NCBI GenBank assembly: GCA_963789165.1
Contig: CAWBJP010000002.1
Coordinates: 372,001 to 436,000 of the forward strand
Direction of reading: 5' to 3'
From: CAWBJP01 sp963789165
Lineage (GTDB): Bacteria > Actinomycetota > Acidimicrobiia > IMCC26256 > BP-133
DNA length: 64,000 nt
Shown here: positions 30,842 through 40,199 of the stretch, piece after piece
How the letters are laid out: the number at the start of each line of letters is the position of its first letter
Position numbering within the stretch: the stretch's first letter is position 1
Program-made: the position numbers and the translations under genes
Notes under the pieces: generated by a model
The model's database searches: none
What the model was told of the DNA's origin: nothing
Seen by the model: the letters and a program-made list of their open reading frames with translations, nothing else

Positions 30842-31486
30842 CTACTCCCCGGACGGCCCGGCTCTGCGGCCTTCGATCCCCTCCAGGAGACGGGTCTGCA
30901 GGAGGCTGGTGGTGAGGTCCCCCCGGGTGCGCTCGAGGACGGCGCGCAGCTGGTCGGTGGTGCGGCGGAGGTGGCCGGACATGGCCTCGGGGAAGTCCAT
31001 GGTGCAGAGCAGGGTGTAGACCTCGTCCATGAGACCGAGCAGCTCCTCGCCCCGCTCCGGCTGGCCCCGGCGCAGCTGGTCGAGCAGATAGCGGCGCAGC
31101 TCACTGGCTGCCTCCGCCATCCCGTTCAGAAAGGCCTGGACCTCCACTCCCATGTCGCTGGCGATGGGTAGGGGGTCGCCCCGGACGAAGGCGAGGGTCA
31201 GGCGGGCCTCGGCATACTCCTTGGCCGCGTCATGCACGAAGCCGGCGTAGCGGATGTCGGGATGGGCGGTCAGCGCGTCGCCGGCTTCCTTCAGATGGGC
31301 GGCGGCCTGGGCGGCCAGGTCCTCGGCCACCTCCCACTCCTGGCGGTGGACGGCCCGGATCGACGCCGCGCAGGCCTGGATGGTTCGCCGGCAGGCGGCC
31401 AGGCCGGTCTCCCGGGCCCGGTGCTTGTTCTCCAGCTCTCCCCGGGCCCATTCGCCGACGGCGGCGATCTCCTCGGCCCGGCCCAT
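30842..31486 (-). CDS. Translin-family protein
   Basis: 214 residues from ATG 31486; the frame extends upstream only as a shadow of the preceding gene. All-helical, with RRTIQACAASIRAVHRQEW near the N-terminus and EYAEARLTLAFVRGDPLP, then LLGLMDEVYTLLCTMDFPEA, the hallmarks of bacterial and archaeal translin/TRAX homologues that bind single-stranded RNA or DNA and may cleave RNA. It starts 2 bp after the stop of the membrane-helix protein, so they are an operon. The start MGRAEEIAAVGEWARG fits the family length. Confidence 0.82.
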   Translation of the reverse strand: MGRAEEIAAVGEWARGELENKHRARETGLAACRRTIQACAASIRAVHRQEWEVAEDLAAQAAAHLKEAGDALTAHPDIRYAGFVHDAAKEYAEARLTLAFVRGDPLPIASDMGVEVQAFLNGMAEAASELRRYLLDQLRRGQPERGEELLGLMDEVYTLLCTMDFPEAMSGHLRRTTDQLRAVLERTRGDLTTSLLQTRLLEGIEGRRAGPSGE

Positions 31487-31488
31487 GC

Positions 31489-32112
31489 CTACAACGCGGC
31501 CGAGCGGGCCGCGGTGGCCTCCGGCACCGCCTCGGCGTCCGAGACGTCCGAGGGGTCGGAAGCATTGGAGGAGTCGGTGAGGTCGATCTCGACGGGGATG
31601 GCCACCGGCAGGTACCGCACCTTCGCCTTGCGCTCCAGGGCGAGTTGGCGCAGGCGCCGCAGACCGGTGACGTAGGCGGCCAGCGCCACGTCGACCAGTA
31701 GGTGGGCGCCACCCAGGACCGGGCGCAGGCCGGGGACGGTCAGGGCCAGGGCGAGGGTCAGGACGGCGGTCAGGCAGAGGCCGGCGAAGACCTGTCGGCG
31801 CCGGCGGAGCACGTCGACCCGGGAGAACTGGCGGACGGGGACGGGAGGCCGGGACCGGTCCCGGCCACGGCGCCGGGCGGGCGGCACCACGGGCCCGGGT
31901 TCGGCCACCAGGGACGCCCGGGGCAGAGCCGAGCCGATGGGGCGGACGGCGCTCGGAGGCCGGGAGGCCCGGGGGACCACGGGCGGGGCGAGGACCTCGA
32001 GGCGTTTGCGGAAGTTCTCGACGGAGCGGCCCTGGCGGGCTTCGGCCCGCTTCCGGAGAGCGGGGGGGAGCAGGACGATCCCCCACAGCACGGCCAACCC
32101 GAGGAGTACCAC
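31489..32112 (-). CDS. Membrane-associated protein of unknown function
   Basis: 207 residues from GTG 32112, with GGGGAGG 9 nt upstream; the ORF extends to 32262 through Pro-rich sequence and is not preferred. N-terminal helix VLLGLAVLWGIVLLPPALRK, a basic/Pro-rich linker, a second double-helix region VFAGLCLTAVLTLALALTVP and HLLVDVALAAYVTGL, then a short acidic tail. Conserved-looking topology as in actinobacterial SepF-neighbourhood proteins, but no family is recognised. Co-directional with moaC upstream and translin downstream. Confidence 0.65.
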   Translation of the reverse strand: MVLLGLAVLWGIVLLPPALRKRAEARQGRSVENFRKRLEVLAPPVVPRASRPPSAVRPIGSALPRASLVAEPGPVVPPARRRGRDRSRPPVPVRQFSRVDVLRRRRQVFAGLCLTAVLTLALALTVPGLRPVLGGAHLLVDVALAAYVTGLRRLRQLALERKAKVRYLPVAIPVEIDLTDSSNASDPSDVSDAEAVPEATAARSAAL

Positions 32113-32236
32113 CGGCCCAGCCTCCCCTTCACCTTTTGACGCCGCCCGGCGGGAACCTAACACCCGCCCGGGGGGCGGGGGCGGACCCGAATGCGTGTTC
32201 AGGGTGCCGGGCGCCACCGAGGGCGCCGCAGGCGTG

Positions 32237-32746
32237 CTAGAGGCCGTAAGTGAGTTCGTCACCCTCCGTCGCCTTGCGCCGGAAGGTGCCGGAGCGCCCG
32301 CCGGTCTTCTCCCACAGGGCGAGCTTGCCGATGGTCATCTCCCGGTCGACCGACTTGCACATGTCGTAGACGGTGAGGGCGGCCACGGCACAGGCCGTCA
32401 GCGCCTCCATCTCCACGCCGGTGCGGTCCACCGTCTCGACCTGGGCCTCGATCTCGACGAAGTTGTCCTCGATGGTGAAGTTGACATAGACGCTGCCCAC
32501 CAGGAGTGGGTGGCACAGCGGCAGCAGCATCGGCGTCTGCTTGGCCGCCTGGATTCCGGCCACCCGGGCCACGGCCAGAACGTCACCCTTCGTGATCGCC
32601 CCCGAGGCGATCATCCCCGTCGTCTCCGGCTTCATGAGCACCCGGCAGCGGGCCACCGCTCGGCGGTGGGTGGCCTCTTTGGGTGTGACGTCGACCATCC
32701 GGGCGCGGCCAAGCGGGTCGAGGTGGGTGAACTCGAAGGGCGTCAT
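32237..32746 (-). CDS. moaC: Cyclic pyranopterin monophosphate synthase MoaC
   Basis: 169 residues from ATG 32746 (MTPFEFTHLDPLGRARMVDV). Family motifs: KGDVLAVARVAGIQAAKQT, LPLCHPLLVG, VEMEALTACAVAALTVYDMCK and the C-terminal GGRSGTF. It converts the MoaA product into cyclic pyranopterin monophosphate in molybdenum cofactor synthesis. Divergent from moaA by 104 bp, so the first two pathway steps share one control region. Confidence 0.95.
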   Translation of the reverse strand: MTPFEFTHLDPLGRARMVDVTPKEATHRRAVARCRVLMKPETTGMIASGAITKGDVLAVARVAGIQAAKQTPMLLPLCHPLLVGSVYVNFTIEDNFVEIEAQVETVDRTGVEMEALTACAVAALTVYDMCKSVDREMTIGKLALWEKTGGRSGTFRRKATEGDELTYGL

Positions 32747-32850
32747 GGCGATAAGTGTACGGCGTGACCCGTGCCGTCGCCGGGGCCGGCCGAATCTTGG
32801 ACCAATCGGCATGTGGCGAGCGGCAGTTACACTCAGTGGCCGGGGGAAAG

Positions 32851-33888
32851 ATGACCACTGACCAGCGATCCAACGTGTTCGACGCCTACGCCAGGCCGCT
32901 ACGCGACCTACGCATCTCGGTGACCGACCGGTGCAATTTCCGCTGCCCCTACTGCATGCCGGCCGAGGTCTACGGGGACAAGTACGAGTTCCTGCCCCGC
33001 TCCCAGATCCTCAGCTTCGAGGAGATCGAGCGCCTGGCCGGCCTCTTCGCCGGCCTGGGGGCGGTCAAGCTGCGCCTGACCGGGGGCGAGCCGCTCGTCC
33101 GGGCCCACCTGCCTCGCCTGGTCAAGGGCCTGGCCGCCATCGACGGGGTGGAGGATCTGGCCCTGACCACCAACGGGGTGCTCCTCGGGGAGATGGCCGG
33201 CGCACTGGCGGAAGCGGGCCTGCAGCGGGTCACGGTCAGCCTCGACACCCTCGACGACGACGTCTTCCGGCTCATGAGCGGGCGGGACAGCGTCGGCCCC
33301 GAGACGGTGGTGGCCGCCATCGACGCGGCCGCCGCCGCCGGTCTCGCCCCCATCAAGATCAACTGCGTGGTCCAGCGGGGCGTGAACGACCACACCCTGG
33401 TCGACCTGGCCCGGCGCTTCCAGGGCACCGGCCACATCCTCCGCTTCATCGAGTTCATGGACGTCGGCACGCTCAACGGCTGGGACCTCACCCAGGTGGT
33501 GACGGCGGCCGAGATCGTCGAGCGCATCGACGCCGTCCTGCCCCTCGAGCCGGTCGAGCCCAACTACCGGGGCGAGGTGGCGAACCGCTACCGCTTCCGG
33601 GACGGCTCGGGGGAGATCGGCGTGATCGCCTCGGTGTCCCAACCCTTCTGTGGGGACTGCACCCGGGCCCGCCTGTCCACCGAGGGCCGCCTGGTGACCT
33701 GCCTTTTCGCCACCGGCGGGGTCGACCTGAGGGGCCCCATGCGGGCTGGCGCCACCGACGAGGAGCTGACCCAGCGCATCCGCTCCACCTGGGAGGCCCG
33801 CACCGACCGCTACTCCGAGCGCCGCTCAGCCGTGACGGTGGCCAGCGGGAAGCGTCGCCGTATCGAGATGTACCAGATCGGCGGCTGA
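32851..33888 (+). CDS. moaA: GTP 3',8-cyclase MoaA (radical SAM)
   Basis: 345 residues from ATG 32851; upstream frame sequence is not coding. N-terminal radical-SAM cluster CNFRCPYC, KLRLTGGEPLVR for SAM, and the C-terminal second 4Fe-4S motif FCGDCTRARLSTEGRLVTCLF. The C-terminus lacks the exact GG tail in simple form but ends QIGG as in the family. Catalyses the first step of molybdopterin synthesis from GTP. Two hairpins separate it from convergent moeA. Confidence 0.95.
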   Translation: MTTDQRSNVFDAYARPLRDLRISVTDRCNFRCPYCMPAEVYGDKYEFLPRSQILSFEEIERLAGLFAGLGAVKLRLTGGEPLVRAHLPRLVKGLAAIDGVEDLALTTNGVLLGEMAGALAEAGLQRVTVSLDTLDDDVFRLMSGRDSVGPETVVAAIDAAAAAGLAPIKINCVVQRGVNDHTLVDLARRFQGTGHILRFIEFMDVGTLNGWDLTQVVTAAEIVERIDAVLPLEPVEPNYRGEVANRYRFRDGSGEIGVIASVSQPFCGDCTRARLSTEGRLVTCLFATGGVDLRGPMRAGATDEELTQRIRSTWEARTDRYSERRSAVTVASGKRRRIEMYQIGG

Positions 33889-33938
33889 GCACCGAGGCTT
33901 CAGCCGAGGAGCTGCGTCAGCCGCAAAGAAGAGGCTGT

Positions 33939-33986
33939 GCCGCCCTTCGGGCGGCGCCTCGCTCTTTCTGGCGCCGAAGGCGCCAG
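33939..33986. terminator. Double hairpin between convergent moaA and moeA
   Basis: GCCGCCC-TTC-GGGCGGC (33939-33955) and CTGGCGCC-GAA-GGCGCCAG (33968-33986). Both are near-perfect and serve either direction. Confidence 0.7.
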
Positions 33987-33989
33987 GGC

Positions 33990-35210
33990 TTAGTGGTCGG
34001 CGGGGGCGTCGAGGAGCATGACCTCGACGGGTTCGCCTGCTGCCAGTCCGTCTCCATCCGGGATCAGGGCCAGGGCGTTGGCCAGTGCCATGGCGGAGAG
34101 GACGTTCGAGGCCTGCACGCCGGTGGAACCGGCCATCAGCCGGCCGTTTTCCCGCCGGACCCGGACCCGGTCGAGGTGGAGTTTCCCGTCGCGGTGCCGG
34201 CGCATGTCGTGCTCCGCCACCGCCTCCACCACCGGTCGGAAGCGGTGGGGGTGGCCCATCATCTGCAGGAGGGCGGGCCGGGCGAAGAGCTCGAAGCTGA
34301 CGAGGGACGACACCGGGTTGCCGGGTAGGCCGAAGATCGGCCGTCCGCCCACCAGGCCGTAGGCCAGCGGCTTGGCCGGCTTGATGGCCACCTGCCACCA
34401 GTTCAGGGCCCCCATCTCGTCCAGGACCTTTTTGACGAGGTCGTACTCGCCCATGGACACGCCGCCGGTGGTGACCAGGGCGTCGCAGGTGGCCACGGCC
34501 TGCTCCAGGCGTTCCCGGATGACCGCTTCGTCGTCCCGGGCCACCCCGAGGTCGACCGCCTCACAGCCGGTCTGGGCCACCAGGGCGCAGAGCATGACGC
34601 GGTTGCTGTCGGTGATCCGTCCCGGCGCCAGCGGCTCGCCCGGCGGGGTGAGCTCGTCGCCGGTGGACATGACGGCCACCCGGGGCCGGCGCACCACGGC
34701 CACGGTGGCGTGGCCCAGGCTGGCCACCACCCCGAGGTGGGCCGGGGTCAGCACCGTGCCGGCGGGGAAGGCCACCGTCCCGGCCTCCAGGTCGCCACCG
34801 GCCCGGCGGATGTGGTCGCCGGCGCGGGCCTCGCGGCGCACCAGGACGCCGTCGCCGTCCACTGCGGTCTCCTCCACCATCACGATCCCGTCGGCGCCGT
34901 CGGGGATGGGGGCTCCGGTCATGATCCGGATGGCCTGGCCCGCTTCCACACTGATGGTGGGCGCCCGGCCGGCGGCCAGCTCGTCGACCACCACCAGGCG
35001 GACCGGGGCGTCGGGCGAGGCGCCGGCGGTGTCGGCCGCCCGCACCGCGTAGCCGTCCATCCCGGTGTTGGCGAAGGGGGGCACGTCCCAGGCCGCGCTG
35101 AGCGGAGCGGCCGTGGCCAGACCCAGCGCCTTGGCCAGGGAAAGCTCAGTGGCCGGTAGGACGGCGGTCGTCTCCAGAATCCTGGCCCGGACCTCGTCGA
35201 GGGGGATCAC
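33990..35210 (-). CDS. moeA: Molybdopterin molybdenumtransferase MoeA
   Basis: 406 residues from GTG 35210 (IPLDEVRARILETTAV), the canonical MoeA start; the frame is open to 35681 but that region overlaps the subtilase gene and is rejected. Motifs: PPFANTGMDGYAVRA, MTGAPIPDGAD, GRITDSNRVML, VTTGGVSMGEYDLVKK and FGLPGNPVSS. Inserts molybdate into adenylylated molybdopterin. It converges on moaA, so three cofactor genes cluster here (moaC, moaA, moeA). Confidence 0.93.
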   Translation of the reverse strand: MIPLDEVRARILETTAVLPATELSLAKALGLATAAPLSAAWDVPPFANTGMDGYAVRAADTAGASPDAPVRLVVVDELAAGRAPTISVEAGQAIRIMTGAPIPDGADGIVMVEETAVDGDGVLVRREARAGDHIRRAGGDLEAGTVAFPAGTVLTPAHLGVVASLGHATVAVVRRPRVAVMSTGDELTPPGEPLAPGRITDSNRVMLCALVAQTGCEAVDLGVARDDEAVIRERLEQAVATCDALVTTGGVSMGEYDLVKKVLDEMGALNWWQVAIKPAKPLAYGLVGGRPIFGLPGNPVSSLVSFELFARPALLQMMGHPHRFRPVVEAVAEHDMRRHRDGKLHLDRVRVRRENGRLMAGSTGVQASNVLSAMALANALALIPDGDGLAAGEPVEVMLLDAPADH

Positions 35211-35310
35211 CCCCCAGAGGGTAGCCAGGGGCAGGTGGAGGAAAGGTGCGATCCGGGCATAACTCCACCCCCGTACACTTGAGGGCAGGGCGGGGAGCGC
35301 GGAGGGTTGC

Positions 35311-37794
35311 ATGCGGCGAGTGGCGTTGATGCTGGTGGTGGCCCTGTTGGGTGCGCTTCCTTCGACGTGGGCGGGGGCGGGCGACGAGGCCGCCGCCCTT
35401 CCGGTGCCGGACTTCGGGGTGCCGCCGGTGGTCGACCTCCCCGGCCCAGCCCAGGTCGACCCCGCCGTCACCGCCGCCGCGGCCGGCCTTCCGGCAGGAG
35501 CGACGCTCGACCTGGTCATGTCCCTCGAGCGCCCGGCCGGCGAACGCCTGCGCAGCCTCCTGACCGGGCTCGGCACCTGGTCGTGGGCCTTCGAGCACAT
35601 CCCGGCGGCGGCCGTGCGCCTCCCCGTGGAACGGCTCGACCTCCTGCGCCGGACCGAGGGAATCGTGGGCGTGTACCTCAACGAGCCACTGCGCTACTAC
35701 CTGAAGGAGTCGGCCCAGCTGGTGAACACCGCCCGGGCCTGGAACGACCTGCACGTCACGGGCAAGGGCGTCACCGTGGCCATCCTCGACACCGGGGTGG
35801 ACTTCGGCCACCCCGACCTGGCCGACGCCATGCGGGCCAACGTGAAGCTGGTCGGCTTCGGCGATCCCCTCCCGACGATCCCCATCCAGAGCCTGACCAA
35901 CTCCGACACCTCGTCGGGTCACGGCACCCACGTGGCCGGCGACGTCGCCTCCCGGGGCACCGCCTCCGACGGGGCTTACCGGGGCCTGGCGCCCGGCGCC
36001 GGCCTGGTCGGCATCGGGGCGGGGGACGGGCTCAGCATGTTCCTCGTCCTGGAAGGGCTCAACTGGACGATGGCCAACCGGGAGAAATACGGGATCCGGG
36101 TGATCAACAACTCCTGGGGCACCCAGTTCGAGCCCTTCGATCCGTTCGACCCGGTGAACGGCGCCACCCGCACGCTGGCCGAAGCCGGCGTGGTCGTCGT
36201 CTTCGCCAACGGCAACGACGGCACCGAGATGGCCATGAACCCCTACGCCTCGCCCCCCTGGGTCCTGCCCGTGGCCGCGGGCGACAAGCAGGGGAAGATG
36301 GCGACGTTCAGCTCCGGCGGCATCGAGGCCGACACCGTGGGCCTCGGCTTCGCCAAGGTGGACGTGGCCGGGGAGACGCGCCGGCCCCTGGCCATGGGCC
36401 TGTACCACCCGGCGGTGACGACCACCGGTGTCGACGTGGTCTCGACCCGGGCGGCGAACACCATCCTCCCGCTCACCGGTCTGACCTCCGACCTGCAGTC
36501 GGTCCCCCCGGACGAGCTGCCGTACTACACGACTCTGTCGGGCACCTCCATGGCCTCCCCGGAGACGGCGGGGGTGGTGGCCCTGGTCCTGGAGGCGGCG
36601 CCCGAGCTCAATCCCGCCCAGGTGCGGATGGTGCTCCAGATCACCGCCCGGCCCATCGCCGACGCCCCGTTCCACTTCGCCGGCTACGGCTATACCGACG
36701 CCTCGGCCGCGGTGGAGCTGGCCCTGCGTCTGCACGGCGGGGCCGCCGGCGCCATCCAGAAGGAGCTCGAGCGGCTCCAGAGCGACCGGGACCGGACGGT
36801 CCTCGACGGCCTGGCCCACCCCGACCACACCTGGGCCTGGAACGACCTCGCCCCCACCCTGGTGGGGTCACGCTCGCACGAGGTCACGGTCCCCGCAGGT
36901 ACGACCCGGCTCAAGGTGGCGGCCAACGGCGGTGCCGTCCCCTTCGTCGGCCTCGCCCGCTACGAGATCACCGTGACCGACGCCGCCGGCCACACGGTGG
37001 GTGACACGTCCGCCTCGGAGGCGTCGGGAGCCACGATCCTCGACGTCGACCTGTCCAAGGTGCCTGACGTCGCCTTCGGGACCTGGACCGTGGAGATCTT
37101 CGCCGTCGGCTCCCCGGGGAGCCCCTCCACCGGGGCGGACGGCTTCGGCGCCAAGCGGCTCCTGAACGTGCTCGTCTCCACCTTCGGGCCTCAGGCCGAG
37201 CTGTGCCCACCCACCCAGCAGTTCGTGCCCGAGGGCGTACTGGCGTCCCGCTTCCAGCAGGAGGACCCCTCCGGCGTCCCCGACCCTGGCCATCCCGGGT
37301 ACACCAACGTGGGCCTGGTCCGGGCTGGACGCCTGGGTCAGCGCACGCCGGCGCGGAACCTCGCCGCCGGCTTCGGGCTGGCCACCACGGCCGTGACCCC
37401 GCCCCGCTTCGTCTCCGAACCGCTGGCGGCCCCGCTCACCATCGATGAACCGGCGACCGTCCAGGTGTGGGTGCAGGGTCCGTCCGAGGTGGTCCAGGGT
37501 CTCCTCTCCGGCCAGCTCCTCGACCTCTCCCCGGACGGGAAGGCGGACATCGTCATCGGGCAGATCCCGGCCGGGGCCGTACTGTCCGCCGCGTCCGCCG
37601 AGCCGCTGCTGACCGAGGCGCCGCTCGAGCTGGTCAAGCCCGTCACCGTGCCCGCCGGGCACCGGCTCGCCCTCATGCTGGGGGTGAGCTTCATCGGCAC
37701 GTCCGCCCACCGGCTCTACTTCGACTCGGACGAGTATCCGTCCGGTCTGCGCCTGACCACCGGCCGGCTGGCCGACCGGTGCACCGGCCCGTAG
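35311..37794 (+). CDS. Secreted subtilisin-family (S8) serine protease
   Basis: 827 residues; signal peptide MRRVALMLVVALLGALPSTW. An I9-like propeptide region (35-130) precedes the catalytic domain. Triad: Asp160 (AILDTGVDFGHPDL), His204 (SSGHGTHVAGD), Ser413 (LSGTSMASPETAGV); oxyanion Asn in VINNSWGTQ. An insertion of ~90 residues between Asn and Ser resembles a PA-like segment. Residues 480 to the end form beta-rich domains, including VEIFAVGSPG and a final jelly-roll with HRLYFDSDEYPSGLRL, for substrate or surface binding. ATG 35311 follows GGAGGG. Confidence 0.92.
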   Translation: MRRVALMLVVALLGALPSTWAGAGDEAAALPVPDFGVPPVVDLPGPAQVDPAVTAAAAGLPAGATLDLVMSLERPAGERLRSLLTGLGTWSWAFEHIPAAAVRLPVERLDLLRRTEGIVGVYLNEPLRYYLKESAQLVNTARAWNDLHVTGKGVTVAILDTGVDFGHPDLADAMRANVKLVGFGDPLPTIPIQSLTNSDTSSGHGTHVAGDVASRGTASDGAYRGLAPGAGLVGIGAGDGLSMFLVLEGLNWTMANREKYGIRVINNSWGTQFEPFDPFDPVNGATRTLAEAGVVVVFANGNDGTEMAMNPYASPPWVLPVAAGDKQGKMATFSSGGIEADTVGLGFAKVDVAGETRRPLAMGLYHPAVTTTGVDVVSTRAANTILPLTGLTSDLQSVPPDELPYYTTLSGTSMASPETAGVVALVLEAAPELNPAQVRMVLQITARPIADAPFHFAGYGYTDASAAVELALRLHGGAAGAIQKELERLQSDRDRTVLDGLAHPDHTWAWNDLAPTLVGSRSHEVTVPAGTTRLKVAANGGAVPFVGLARYEITVTDAAGHTVGDTSASEASGATILDVDLSKVPDVAFGTWTVEIFAVGSPGSPSTGADGFGAKRLLNVLVSTFGPQAELCPPTQQFVPEGVLASRFQQEDPSGVPDPGHPGYTNVGLVRAGRLGQRTPARNLAAGFGLATTAVTPPRFVSEPLAAPLTIDEPATVQVWVQGPSEVVQGLLSGQLLDLSPDGKADIVIGQIPAGAVLSAASAEPLLTEAPLELVKPVTVPAGHRLALMLGVSFIGTSAHRLYFDSDEYPSGLRLTTGRLADRCTGP

Positions 37795-37859
37795 GCCGGC
37801 ACTGCGCCGGTCGGACGAAAGAAGGTGCCCCGCAGGGGCGCCGAGCAGTTACGGGGGGA

Positions 37860-37880
37860 TTCGGGGGCAGAGCCCCCGAA
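37860..37880. terminator. Hairpin between convergent subtilase and galU
   Basis: TTCGGGGG pairs with CCCCCGAA around CAGAG; the galU stop codon begins at its edge. Confidence 0.65.
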
Positions 37881-38762
37881 CTAGACGATCTTGCGCCGCT
37901 GGACGAGGTCGGCCAGGAAGGCCTTGAACTCGGTGCCCAGGTCGGGACGGTCCAGGGCCAGCTCCACCGTGGCCCGCAGGAAGTCGATCTTCTTGCCGAT
38001 GTCGTAGCGGCCCGTCTCGAAGGTCAGCCCGAACACCGTCTGGCTCTCCAGTAGGAGGCCGATGGCGTCGGTGAGCTGGAGCTCACCGCCCGCCCCCGGC
38101 GTGATCCGGTCGAGGGCCTCGAAGATCTCCGGGGTGAACACGTAGCGGCCGATGACGGCCAGGTTGGACGGGGCGTCCTCGGGTTTGGGCTTCTCCACGA
38201 TGGCCCCGACCCGCACCAGGTTCTCCTCGATGTCGTCGGGCTTGATGCAGCCGTAGGAGGAGATGTCCTCCCGGGGGACCTCCATCACCGCGATCACCGA
38301 GCGCCCGTAGCGTTCGTAGACCCCGAGCATGGAGCGCAGCAGGCGGGCGTCGTCGACCATGATGTCGTCGCCCAGGAGTACGGCGAACGGCTCCGAGCCG
38401 ACGTGCTGGCGGGCCACGGAGATGGCGTGACCCAGACCCAGGGGGTCCCGCTGGCGGATGTAGTGGATGTCGGCCATCTCCGACACCGACTGCACCTGCT
38501 CCAGGAGGTCGTCCTTCTTGCCCTGCTCGAGGTAGAACTCGAGCTCGAAGTTGCGGTCGAAGTGGTCCTCGATGGCCCGCTTGCCCCGGCCCGTGATGAT
38601 GAGGATGTCGGTGATTCCGGCCCGCACCGCCTCCTCGATCACGTATTGGATCGTCGGTTTGTCGATGACGGGCAGCATCTCCTTCGGCTGGCTCTTGGTG
38701 GCCGGGAGGAAGCGTGTTCCCAGCCCCGCGGCGGGGATCACCGCTTTACGAACCTTGTTCAA
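37881..38762 (-). CDS. galU: UTP-glucose-1-phosphate uridylyltransferase
   Basis: 293 residues from TTG 38762 (NKVRKAVIPAAGLGTRFLPA) with GGAGGG a few bases upstream; an ORF to 38972 runs through the preceding gene. Motifs GLGTRFLPATKSQPKEMLPV, LLGDDIMVD, and GRYVFTPEIFEALDRITPG. Makes UDP-glucose for envelope polysaccharide synthesis. It overlaps the 3' end of the diguanylate cyclase gene by 17 bp, suggesting co-transcription. Confidence 0.92.
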   Translation of the reverse strand: MNKVRKAVIPAAGLGTRFLPATKSQPKEMLPVIDKPTIQYVIEEAVRAGITDILIITGRGKRAIEDHFDRNFELEFYLEQGKKDDLLEQVQSVSEMADIHYIRQRDPLGLGHAISVARQHVGSEPFAVLLGDDIMVDDARLLRSMLGVYERYGRSVIAVMEVPREDISSYGCIKPDDIEENLVRVGAIVEKPKPEDAPSNLAVIGRYVFTPEIFEALDRITPGAGGELQLTDAIGLLLESQTVFGLTFETGRYDIGKKIDFLRATVELALDRPDLGTEFKAFLADLVQRRKIV

Positions 38763-40107
38763 CTGTCCCTCCCTCACCAGCCCCCGTGTTGCTCCCGTCC
38801 CGGGGTTCGGTCCCCACCCCGGCGCCACCACCGGGCGGGGGTGGGGCCTGACGGATGTTGGGCTCGGCCTGCTCGACCCGGTTGCGGCCCCCCTGCTTGG
38901 CCCGGTGGACGGCCTCGCTGGCGGCGTTGACGAGTGTGCGCACGTTAGTCCCGCTGTGCGGATAGGCGGCAACGCCGGCGGAGACCGTCACCGTCCGGGA
39001 CTTCCCGGCGTGGGTGACGGGTGTGTCGCTCACCGCGGCCCGCACCTTCTCGGCCAGCACCATCGACCCGCCCAGGTCGGTCTCGGGCAGGAGGAGGACG
39101 AACTCCTCGCCTCCCCAGCGGGCCACCACGTCGATTTCCCGGACGCTGGCCGCCAGTCGCCCGGCCACCTCGACCAGCGCGGCGTCGCCGCCGGTGTGGA
39201 GCCATTCCGGGTCGTCGTTGACGCTCTTGAACTTGTCGACGTCGATGAACACCAGGCCCACTGACCGGTTGAAGCGGACGGCCCGGTCCAGTTCCTCCCG
39301 GCAACGCAACTCCAGCTGACGGCGGTTCCACAGGCCGGTGAGGCCGTCGGTGATCGACAGGCGCTGGGCCTCCTGGTGGAGGGAGACGTTGTCGACGGCG
39401 GTGCCGGCCTGGTTGACCAGCGTCTCCAGGGCCGAGAGATCGTCGAGGCCGAACGTCCGGGTGGGGTGGCCGTAGACCGCCACCACGCCGAGGAGGTCAC
39501 CCCGGGAGAAGAAGGGGACGGCCATGGCCGTAGGCCGCTCCGGCTCGGGGGGTGCGGGCTGGACCCCCGTCTCGCCCGGGTACACCACCCCGACCCGGGT
39601 GGCCGCAGAGGTGCCGGCTACGCCTTCGCCCCCTTGGAGCACCGCCCCCACCGGGGCGCCGGGGCCGGTGCGGGCCACCAGGCGGTCGGGGGCGGGGACG
39701 AACTCGTAGAAGACGACCCGGTCGGCGCCCACCGCCTGCTGGGCGGTCTCTGTCACGAGGGCCAGGATGCTGTCCCGGTCATGCTCCTGGCGGCCGGAGC
39801 CGGTCTCCCGCAGGCGGGCCACCGCGCCGAGGCGCGCCACCGCTTCCCGGAAGGCCCGCCGGGAGGACTCGTGTTCCGCCGCCGCCCCCTCGAGGGCGGC
39901 GTAACGGTCCACCAACCGCCGGGCGGCGGCCAGCGCCATCCATCCGCAGCCGGCCGCCACCATGGCGCCAACCGAGGCCAGGGCGGCCAGGCCCGTGGAG
40001 CCGGATTGGCCGGCCACGACGGCAACCACGGCCAGAAGGGCGGCTGAGACCCCCAGGGCCAGAGCCAGGGGCGTGGTGAAACGGGAGGCGGGCATGGGTT
40101 CAACCAT
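38746..40107 (-). CDS. Membrane-bound GAF-GGDEF diguanylate cyclase
   Basis: 453 residues. Two N-terminal membrane helices (LALALGVSAALLAVVAVVAG, LAALASVGAMVAAGCGW), a GAF domain (~110-245, AVPFFSRGDLLGVVAVYG) and a GGDEF domain with active-site GGEEF at 332-336. The allosteric inhibitory site RxxD (REID) is five residues before it, so product inhibition by c-di-GMP is expected. Pro/Gly-rich tail. Synthesises c-di-GMP from two GTP. Co-oriented with and overlapping galU, linking signalling to polysaccharide precursor supply (inference). Confidence 0.92.
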   Translation of the reverse strand: MVEPMPASRFTTPLALALGVSAALLAVVAVVAGQSGSTGLAALASVGAMVAAGCGWMALAAARRLVDRYAALEGAAAEHESSRRAFREAVARLGAVARLRETGSGRQEHDRDSILALVTETAQQAVGADRVVFYEFVPAPDRLVARTGPGAPVGAVLQGGEGVAGTSAATRVGVVYPGETGVQPAPPEPERPTAMAVPFFSRGDLLGVVAVYGHPTRTFGLDDLSALETLVNQAGTAVDNVSLHQEAQRLSITDGLTGLWNRRQLELRCREELDRAVRFNRSVGLVFIDVDKFKSVNDDPEWLHTGGDAALVEVAGRLAASVREIDVVARWGGEEFVLLLPETDLGGSMVLAEKVRAAVSDTPVTHAGKSRTVTVSAGVAAYPHSGTNVRTLVNAASEAVHRAKQGGRNRVEQAEPNIRQAPPPPGGGAGVGTEPRDGSNTGAGEGGTVEQGS

Positions 40108-40153
40108 TCGGCCATCCCGGCCCGCAACCTGTCAATGTCGCGGCGCCAACCGA

Positions 40154-40159
40154 TATGAT
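40154..40159 (+). promoter_or_regulatory. Candidate -10 element of the FmdB/Ruc-like gene
   Basis: TATGAT, 46 bp from the ATG, directly before the CIRCE-like repeat. No good -35 is seen, so confidence is low. Confidence 0.35.
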
Positions 40160-40185
40160 TGGCAGTCTCACTCTTCGAGTGCTAG
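40159..40185. promoter_or_regulatory. CIRCE-like inverted repeat (candidate HrcA operator)
   Basis: TTGGCAGTC, 9-bp spacer, GAGTGCTAG. The CIRCE consensus is TTAGCACTC-N9-GAGTGCTAA: 7 of 9 and 8 of 9 matches with the exact spacer length. It lies between the candidate -10 and the start codon. Confidence 0.6.
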
Positions 40186-40199
40186 TGACCGAGGTCGTC